Positions 56,776 through 64,000 of a stretch of DNA of 64,000 bases are shown piece after piece; position 1 is the first letter of the stretch, and each line of letters starts with the position of its first letter. This stretch comes from Doryteuthis pealeii (taxonomy: Eukaryota; Mollusca; Cephalopoda; Myopsida; Loliginidae), in the NCBI GenBank assembly GCA_023376005.1, contig CM042152.1, forward strand, positions 90,829,508 to 90,893,507, read 5' to 3'. The notes beneath the pieces are model-generated. The model was not told where the DNA came from. It saw nothing but the letters and a program-made list of their open reading frames with translations, and searched no databases. A program made the position numbers and the translations under genes.

Positions 56776-56965
56776 TTTATTTCAAAACTTTCTCATTTTT
56801 TTCAGGTCTCTTAATTTTGACCCCCTTTATGTTGGGGGCGTAAAATGTTTTTCAAGTTGGTCATATATTGTACTAATTACAGTATAAATAATGAGATAAA
56901 AGATCGAACATATGAATAGAAACAAAACAAAAAAAAATTACGGTTGAGCATCTATGAGAAAATAA
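56776..56965 (+). mobile_element. Fold-back-like element, right part, split by a SINE
   Basis: Continuation of 56400-56517 after the SINE. A complementary arm (ACCAAAAATCAAAAATGAAA-like) extends to about 56985. Confidence 0.6.
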
Positions 56966-57188
56966 GTACCAAAAATCAAAAATGAAATGTAAAAAACTAA
57001 TAAATAATTTATTTTTTGGAGATTTCTTTTTTACTCATTTCGATAATTATTTAATTGGCTATTATTCTTTAAAAGAAAAAATTATACATCGATGTTTTTT
57101 CTGCTTAAAAAGGGGAGGGGGTACATTTTCAATCGAGTTTTTTCTTCAAAACGTATACTTTTTTCGAAAAAATAAGGTTTGTATTAAG

Positions 57189-57300
57189 TAGATATTTATT
57201 TTAGAATCTAAAAATATAACATTTTAAACTTAAAATCCAAAATTTTTTATTTTAAATGAATTTTAAGTTTAAATGTTATATTTTTAGATTCTAAAATAAA
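57189..57300. repeat. AT-rich hairpin with ~48-bp arms
   Basis: TTTTAGAATCTAAAAATATA and its complement face each other around AAAATCCAAAATTTTTTATT. No gene. Confidence 0.8.
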
Positions 57301-58160
57301 TTTTTAGATTCTTAATAAAGTATGATATACAAATAAATTGAAATCCTCAAGTTTACTTAACTTTACATATGGGTGGGTGGGAATTAAAACTGTGGCGTTG
57401 GGGATAACGTGTTGTAAATCATAATTGTATGAGAGGTGATCAAGTTAATTGTGTTCGGAAAATTATAAGCTAAAGTTAACCCAGACCAGTTGAGCAACCA
57501 GGTAAAAACGGAATTCACACTAATAACGACTACGTCTACCTGGTTGAGCATTCTAATCATGAACTTCAAGCTGGCACGCAAATTAAGAGTTAAAATATAT
57601 CGTGTTTTGACATGTCTTCATACAAAAATTACATCGGTAATCAGTTTTTGTTTTGGGATTTCTTTTTCTTTTATACCAAATTTACACAGTCAAAAAAAAC
57701 CCAAAAAAACCCCAAAAAAAACGTGCACCCCCCAAAAAAAAAAAAACAAATCAGAAACAAAAACAAATTAATAAACAACCCTCCACTCCGAAAAAAAAAA
57801 ACCCAACAAAAAACGAAATAAAAACAATGTATGGTCTAATATAATGTGAGTAAAGTGTGTTCAGGTGTCTCTGTATTTTCCTTGTTCTAGCAACGCCCAA
57901 TTTGTTTGAGACATTCGAAGGAAAAAGTTAATATTTATACCAACTTGCCCGTCGGAATACGGGTAGGGTGTTAGCGTGCTGATCTTAAAGGACGTTGTTT
58001 GTAATTTGGAATAGTCAAGTGGTGTAGAGTCTTGGTGAGTCTGCAGTGAATCATATGAGATTATTTTACACACGGTTTTTTTCTTTCCTTTTCTTTTTTA
58101 ACACCGATTGGGCTGATGTAATCTATTATATGTTGCATCTGGCAGATATGCTTAAATCTA
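57300..58160. other. Stretch without a recognised gene
   Basis: AT-rich sequence with A/C homopolymer-rich patches at 57690-57830. No frame or repeat recognised. Confidence 0.5.
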
Positions 58161-58167
58161 TATTGCA

Positions 58168-58212
58168 TAGAGAGAGAGAGAGAAAGAGAGAAAGAGAGAA
58201 GAGAAGAGAGAA

Positions 58213-58305
<93 letters not shown>

Positions 58306-58391
58306 AAAGAGAAAGAGAAAGAGAGAGAGAGAGAAGAGAAGAGAGAGAAAAAGAGAAAGAGAAAGAGAAAGAGAAAGAGAAAGAGAGAGAT

Positions 58392-58483
<92 letters not shown>

Positions 58484-58490
58484 AGAGATC
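58168..58490. repeat. GA / GAGAA microsatellite, ~320 bp
   Basis: (GA)n is interrupted by AAGA units. Arg-Glu and Ser-Leu frames here are artefacts. Confidence 0.95.
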
Positions 58491-58599
58491 CGAGTTCATA
58501 AGCTGACCAATATACTCTCATGGAATGTAATCAAATCAGGTTTATTTTACTCCTCCCTTCGCTGTTGCAGTGCATGGATCCCATTGGCCAAAAAAACTT

Positions 58600-59010
58600 A
58601 TTAAAATCCTAGTGTTGATAAACAAAAAAGAAAGAACTTGTCAACTGGTGGATTTCGCAGTGCCAGCAGATCACAGGGTGAAGCTAAAGGAAAATGAAAA
58701 AATGGACAAGTATCTGGACCTTGCCAGAGAACTGAAAAAGTTATGGAATGTGTAAGTAAAAGTGATACCAATTGTAGTTTGGTGCACTTGGAACGATCCC
58801 AAAAGGATTGGAAAAGGTTTTAGAAAGTTTGGAAATCAGAGGAAGAATTGAAACCATTCAGAACACTGCACTGCTGCAATCTGTCCGAATACTCAGAAGA
58901 GTCCTGGAGACCTGAGGAGACTTGCTGTCACTCAGACTCTAGTGAAAGACCATCAGCTAATGCTGATGTGAAAACTCAAAAGAGTAAAATAATAATAATA
59001 ATAATACCAA
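58600..59010 (+). mobile_element. R4/Dong-like 3' fragment
   Basis: It begins within the nuclease domain (VLINKKERTCQLVDFAVPAD), continues KENEKMDKYLDLARELKKLW, is then frameshifted, and ends AAAAGAGTAAAATAATAATA. The flank after the tail matches that after the 55-kb copy. Confidence 0.85.
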
Positions 59011-59069
59011 CACAGGTATGTGTATGTATACACACAGACACACACAGACACATAGACATATGGGGAATA

Positions 59070-59112
<43 letters not shown>

Positions 59113-59164
59113 TATCGTTACCTTTGGAGGTTGCTGCATTTATCACCGTGTCATAAAAGGAAAC

Positions 59165-59395
59165 AGACAGGCGTCAATCAATCATTGTTTCTATTTCGGT
59201 GCAATCTTAGAGAATTTCAAGAAAAGCATCGCTTTCAATCATTTTAAATCAAAAATGGATCAAAATAACTTTGGAAAATGTATGAGCAAGTAATTATTGT
59301 CAGTTTTGTAACACTACTTTCAGCCTTAATAATTATAATCCCCGAATTGGACATAGAAAGAAAAGGTCTCTCTACATCGCTCTATTTAATATATA
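59165..59395. other. Short stretch without a recognised gene
   Basis: No feature seen between the CA/GT flank and the TA run at 59387. Confidence 0.4.
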
Positions 59396-59411
59396 TATAT
59401 ATATACATATA

Positions 59412-59554
59412 AAGTAAGTAAAGTCGACGGGGCGGCCTAAAGTCGGTATCAGCTAGTCAGCGAAGGAGTCTATCCCCTTTTCAATAATGCTAGACCAAGG
59501 AAATTGTTTTAGTATCTGAGGTGGAACGCCACACCTACCATCAGCTCTTTACTT

Positions 59555-59560
<6 letters not shown>
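59412..59560 (-). mobile_element. tRNA-derived SINE, family 2, 3' fragment
   Basis: On the minus strand it is the 3' body of family 2: GAGCTGATGGTAGGTGTGG through GCCGCCCCGTCGACTTTAC and the ACTTTACTTACTT tail. It lies between two TA microsatellites. The tRNA-like head is missing. Confidence 0.85.
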
Positions 59561-59600
<40 letters not shown>

Positions 59601-59734
59601 TTTGGCTTATTGGCTTTGTCTATCGGCTGAAAATACGTGTTTCTTTTATGTGGACTCAGCCTCTTTGTCTTCTCGGGCTCATTAATCCCGTAAGATCCGC
59701 TTAGTCGAGGAAAGCTAAGTTCACTCTACTTCTT

Positions 59735-60030
59735 AAATCTGATGGTGAGGTTCCAGTTTTGGAGGTTTGGGAAATGTGGAGCACCCCTTCATCACCATTG
59801 CTCCCTGGTCCACTCTGACCCGGAGTGGTAGTACCTGTTAGGGTCCCATCTATGGGTTAAATAAAAAACCTGAGTTTATAAACGAAATTGTATTATCCAT
59901 TAAAAATGAAATTATTTCAAAACTTTGTCAGCATTAAACATTTTTGAATACCAAATTACGAATAGAAGTATTCGGCATGAAATAACCCAAGGGGTTGACA
60001 TGCCGTAAAACCAAACCAACCAAACCATCT
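59735..60030 (+). repeat. Dispersed repeat family D, 3' part
   Basis: CTGATGGTGAGGTTCCAGTT, CACTCTGACCCGGAGTGGTA and GTTGACATGCCGTAAAAC match the 3' half of 25760-26350, with a small insertion near 59945-59975. Confidence 0.8.
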
Positions 60031-60269
60031 ACTTCTTAAAGGCTGACGCTTCTCATATCGTTAGAAGAAATAGGCCTATCATCAATATCGAAATGTCCAT
60101 GAGAACTGAAATCCGCCCTTCCTGGACCCCCAAATTCGAGGTTTCTACGCACCAGTTCAGCATACAATCAACAGTCGTTATTCTTTTTTTAAAGTAATAA
60201 TTTTGCTACTTAATGAAATCTTCAAAGGAAAGATGAGAGACCATTTTTTAATTTCCAATATCTATCTAT

Positions 60270-60640
60270 AGTGGAGGCGTAATTGGTGTAATGGTTATTG
60301 TAGGAAAGGTTCACGATAACACAAGTTCAAATCTTGGACGAGACTGTTTACATTTCATGCCGAGTTGTGTGCACATGCGCTGTATCTCATTTCCGAATAA
60401 ATTCTAAAGTTTATTTGGAGTGAGTGCACGTATGTGCTCACTTCAAATAATCTGTTTACATTTCATATCGAGAAAATACCCTTGGGAATAGTATAAATCC
60501 AATTATTCCCCCTTCAGCTATGGGCAAATAGTGGGACAGACTTGGCTCTTTAAGCTTGGTTTGGCAACCGGTCTAAGAGAAGGAAAACTCTGAATTTAAA
60601 CATGTTAAACTCTGCTTAATGAATTGATCTTGGGCTATTT
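60270..60640 (+). mobile_element. tRNA-derived SINE, family 1, with internal insertion
   Basis: Head with GTAATTGGTGTAATGGTTAT (A box) and AAGTTCAAATCTTGG (B box), body and tail as in other family 1 copies. It is interrupted by about 95 foreign bases flanked by the duplicated string CTGTTTACATTTCAT (near 60344 and 60450). Confidence 0.82.
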
Positions 60641-60689
60641 TAAAAGATGCAAATACTATCAATATAATATCTATCTAATATGAAGGTGC

Positions 60690-60890
60690 CCATGTTGTAA
60701 TGGTTATCATCGTAGGAAATGGGCACTGAAAGTTCAAATCCTGGACAAGGCTGTTTGCATTTCACATAGAAATAATACCCTTGGGAATAGTACAAATCCA
60801 ACTATTCTTCCTTCAGTTATGGGTAAATATTAGGGCAAACTGAGCCCTTTATTCTTGGTATGGCAACTGGTCTAAGAGAAGGAAAACTGA
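60690..60890 (+). mobile_element. tRNA-derived SINE, family 1
   Basis: Head with TTGTAATGGTTATCATCG and AGTTCAAATCCTGG, then GCATTTCACATAG, GGGAATAGTACAAATCCAAC and GGTATGGCAACTGGTC. It lies in direct orientation behind the previous copy, about 50 bases away. Confidence 0.82.
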
Positions 60891-60894
60891 ATGT

Positions 60895-61375
60895 TGGAGT
60901 TTTTTGGTATATAATTATTTATTATGAAAAATAAAATATTCATACATAAGTGTGGCACACGGCTTAAAGAGGGGAGTGGGGTAAGAGACTGGTCTTCACT
61001 ATCCTATCTTTTAACTTAACTATTCCCATTCGTGACCCCATTCATTCAACAATTTTCCATTTACCATAAAACTCATTCACACAAAAGTCACCAAAACATT
61101 CCATTCACTCTATGACAGTCCTACACTTAACCCATATTTACATATTTTGAGGGAGGGGGGAAGATGATACATATATACAAATATAAGCCCCAATGAAAAG
61201 ATGAATGAATAAAAAAAATAAAACAATTTTGTCAAAAAAAAAAAAATGATTATTAGTATGGGCTCCCCCTCATTTACTATTTATGGCAGAAAATCCAGTT
61301 CACCTTCGAAAAAATGCTTAAAGGAAAAACGAAATAAAATAAAAATAAAAATAAAATAGTTATTTACTAAGCTTA
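60895..61375. other. AT-rich stretch before the satellite, nothing recognised
   Basis: Contains A-rich runs near 61210-61250 and 61335-61360. No gene. Confidence 0.5.
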
Positions 61376-63660
61376 GCTTAGATATGGCACAAGGCCAGAA
61401 GTATGGGGCTCCCAATGAGAATCGAACTCACTAAACAATGGTTTGCGAAACGAGCTTGCTAACCATTACACCACGTGAGGTGCCCAAAAATAAATAAAAT
61501 AGTTATTTACTAAGCTTAGCTTATATGTGGCACAAGGCCAGAAGTATGGGGCACCCAGTGAGAATCGAACTCACTAACAATGGTCTGCTGTCTAGCTTGC
61601 TAACCATTACACCACGTGAGGTGCCCAAAAATAAATAAATAGTTATTTACTAAGCTTAGCTTAGATGTGGCACAAGGCCAGAAGTATGGGGCTCTCAATG
61701 AGAATCGAACTCACTAACAATGGTTTGCGAAGCGAGCTTGCTAACCATTACACCACGTCGGGTGCCCAAAAATAAATAAAATAGTTATTTACTAAGCTTG
61801 GCTTAGGTATGGCACAAGGCCAGAAGTATGGGGCTCCCAATGAGAATCGAACTCACTATCAATGGTTTGCGAAGCGAGCTTGCTAACCATTACACCACGT
61901 CGGGTGCCCAAAAATAAATAAAATAGTTATTTACTAAGCTTTGCTTAGATATAGCACAAGGCCAGAAGTGTGGGGCGCCCAGTGAGAATCGAACTCACAA
62001 ACAATGGTCTGCTAATCTAGATTGCTAACCATTACACCACGTGAGCTGCCCTTAAAACTAAGCTTTGCTTAGATATAGCACAAGGCCAGAAGTATGGGGC
62101 TCCCAATGAGAATCGAACTCACTAACAATGGTATGCGAAGCGAGCTTGCTAACCATTACACCACGTCGGGTGCCCAAAAATAAATAAAATAGTTATTTAC
62201 TAAGCTTTGCTTAGATATAGCACAAGGCCAGAAGTGTGGGGCGCCCAGTGAGAATCGAACTCACAAACAATGGTCTGCTAATCTAGATTGCTAACCATTA
62301 CACCACGTGAGCTGCCCTTAAAACTAAGCTTTGCTTAGATATAGCACAAGGCCAGAAGTATGGGGCTCCCAATGAGAATCGAACTCACTAACAATGGTAT
62401 GCGAAGAGAGCTTGCTAACCATTACACCACGTCGGGTGCCCAAAAATAAATGAAATAGTTATTTACTAAGCTTTGCTTAGATATAGCACAAGGCCAGAAG
62501 TGTGGGGCGCCCAGTGAGAATCGAACTCACTAACAATGGTCTGCTAATCTAGTTTGCTAACCATTACACCAAGTTAGGTGCCCCTTAAAAAACTAAGCTT
62601 TGCTTAGATATAGCACAAGGCCAGAAGTATGGGGCACCCAGTGAGAATCGAACTCACTACCAATGGTCTGCGAAGCCAGCTTGCTAACCATTACACCACG
62701 TGAGGTGCCCAAAAATAAATAAAATAGTTATTTACTAAGCTTTGCTTAGATATAGCACAAGGCCAGAAGTGTGGGGCGCCCAGTGAGAATCGAACTCACT
62801 ACCAATGGTCTGCGAAGCCAGCTTGCTAACCATTACACCACGTCGGGTGCCCAAAAATAAATGAAATAGTTATTTACTAAGCTTTGCTTAGATATAGCAC
62901 AAGGCCAGAAGTGTGGGGCGCCCAGTGAGAATCGAACTCACTAACAATGGTCTGCTAATCTAGTTTGCTAACCATTACACCAAGTTAGGTGCCCCTTAAA
63001 AAACTAAGCTTTGCTTAGATATAGCACAAGGCCAGAAGTATGGGGCACCCAGTGAGAAATCGAACTCACTACCAATGGTCTGCGAAGCCAGCTTGCTAAC
63101 CATTACACCACGTGAGGTGCCCAAAAATAAATAAATAGTTATTTACTAAGCTTTGCTTAGATATAGCACAAGGCCAGAAGTGTGGGGCGCCCAGTGAGAA
63201 TCGAACTCACTAACAATGGTCTGCTAATCTAGTTTGCTAACCATTACACCAAGTTAGGTGCCCCTTAAAAAACTAAGCTTTGCTTAGATATAGCACAAGG
63301 CCAGAAGTATGGGGCACCCAGTGAGAATCGAACTCACTACCAATGGTCTGCGAAGCCAGCTTGCTAACCATTACACCACGTGAGGTGCCCAAAAATAAAT
63401 AAAATAGTTATTTACTAAGCTTTGCTTAGATATAGCACAAGGCCAGAAGTGTGGGGCGCCCAGTGAGAATCGAACTCACTACCAATGGTCTGCTAATCTA
63501 GTTTGCTAACCATTACACCAAGTTAGGTGCCCCTTAAAAAACTAAGCTTTGCTTAGATATAGCACAAGGCCAGAAGTATGGGCGCCCAATGAGAATCGAA
63601 CTCACTAGCAATGGTCTGCAAATCTACCTTGCTAACCATTACACCACGTGAGGTGCCCAA
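61376..63660 (-). repeat. Satellite of ~17 tRNA-derived units with dimeric higher-order structure
   Basis: Each unit, read on the minus strand, has a tRNA-like part: acceptor-like GGGCACC, A box TGGTGTAATGGTTAGCA, a variable anticodon region, T arm GTGAG-TTCGATT-CTCAC, then GGTGCCC or GGCGCCC closing the acceptor. A short tail follows with CTTCTGGCCTTGTGC and AAGCTTAG. Some copies restore a 7-bp acceptor and 5-bp T stem. About five extra bases precede the A box and the anticodon stem does not close, so these are tRNA-like, not functional tRNAs. The A-box region resembles tRNA-Gln. Unit spacing is about 141 bases in the first five units, then mostly alternates between about 141 and 121-131. 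Confidence 0.9.
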
Positions 63661-63779
63661 ATAAAAATAAAATAAGGCGTGTGGTAGATACCTACTCCTA
63701 CTTATAGGCTCGCCGATAAGCACGTGACCAATCACTGGCAGTGCTGCTGCAGCTGTTGTTGTATTTATATTGGCTAATT

Positions 63780-64000
63780 CTAATCTTAGCTCATTACTAC
63801 TTGGATCTTCTTGGACGACGGAACGTAGTACTATACCACAGGACTTATTGACTTACCAAAGGATACTATACCACCGGATACTATACCACAGGATTTATTG
63901 ACTTACTTACTTATTTACTTAAAGTTCTATTACAACTGGCCAAGGATGGCGGCCAGATACTTAACACTGAAGGTTAGAATTATTTTCAAATTTGGAAGTA
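63780..64000 (+). other. Window end: short direct repeats and a possible first-exon start
   Basis: Two direct repeats with ACTATACCACAGGA and TTATTGACTTAC (63829-63856 and 63880-63907) precede ATGGCGGCCAGATAC at 63946. This start is in good context (AAGGATGG), with nine codons to a CTGAAG|GTTAGA junction resembling a splice donor at 63972. It may be the start of a gene that continues beyond the window, or chance. Confidence 0.15.

Noticed and set aside
61376..63660. Cluster of functional tRNA genes
   Set aside because: Although A and B boxes and the acceptor and T stems are good, there are extra bases before the A box, the anticodon stem does not form, and each copy is joined to the same SINE-like tail.

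Overview
The window looks like animal nuclear DNA and is almost entirely repetitive. It is AT-rich, has no operon structure, and is dense in tRNA-derived SINEs, non-LTR and Penelope-like retroelement fragments, MITEs, microsatellites and satellites. The mixture of several tRNA-SINE families with R4/Dong-like and Penelope-like pieces suggests a lophotrochozoan, most plausibly a cephalopod mollusc; this is inference from repeat style, not proven. The only convincing host gene is an intact single-exon phospholipid scramblase on the minus strand at 35724-36479. Nearly all other long open frames lie in repeats or simple sequence.

Region 1 (1-20573) is one giant, imperfect inverted repeat centred near 10.3 kb. 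The left arm (1-10290) reads back as the right arm (10340-20573) through every repeat in it: TA-rich hairpin cassettes, a LINE 3' end with a GAT tail, an array of R4/Dong-like 3' ends separated by TAA runs, a long-TIR element, and a dispersed element flanking the centre. Three kilobase-scale segments occur in one arm only. The arms differ by many small indels, so both a real palindrome and a fold-back sequencing or assembly artefact must be considered.

Region 2 (20.6-35.7 kb) holds a 24-bp satellite (21386-23620), a mariner-like MITE, a MITE with a telomere-like core and an 8-bp target duplication, a Penelope-like element remnant (GIY-YIG C-terminus) bracketed by hammerhead-like motifs, R4-like fragments, an inverted pair of well-formed hammerhead ribozyme motifs (32120-32500), a broken large hairpin and a kilobase of almost pure purine sequence.

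Region 3 (35.7-61.3 kb) has the scramblase, then SINEs, further hammerhead-like repeat copies, a TIR element carrying a 30-bp minisatellite, a near-perfect 152-bp palindrome, tandem duplications and more R4-like 3' ends. The best R4-like copy, at 55.1-56.1 kb, still reads as a CCHC knuckle followed by a PD...D nuclease domain.

Region 4 (61376-63660) is a satellite of about 17 tRNA-SINE-like units that switches from a monomeric to a mostly dimeric higher-order pattern.

The features do not form a pathway. The recurring theme is retroelement 3' ends and self-complementary DNA seeding satellites and palindromes. The most interesting items are the inverted hammerhead pair, the giant palindrome with asymmetric segments, and the tRNA-derived satellite.
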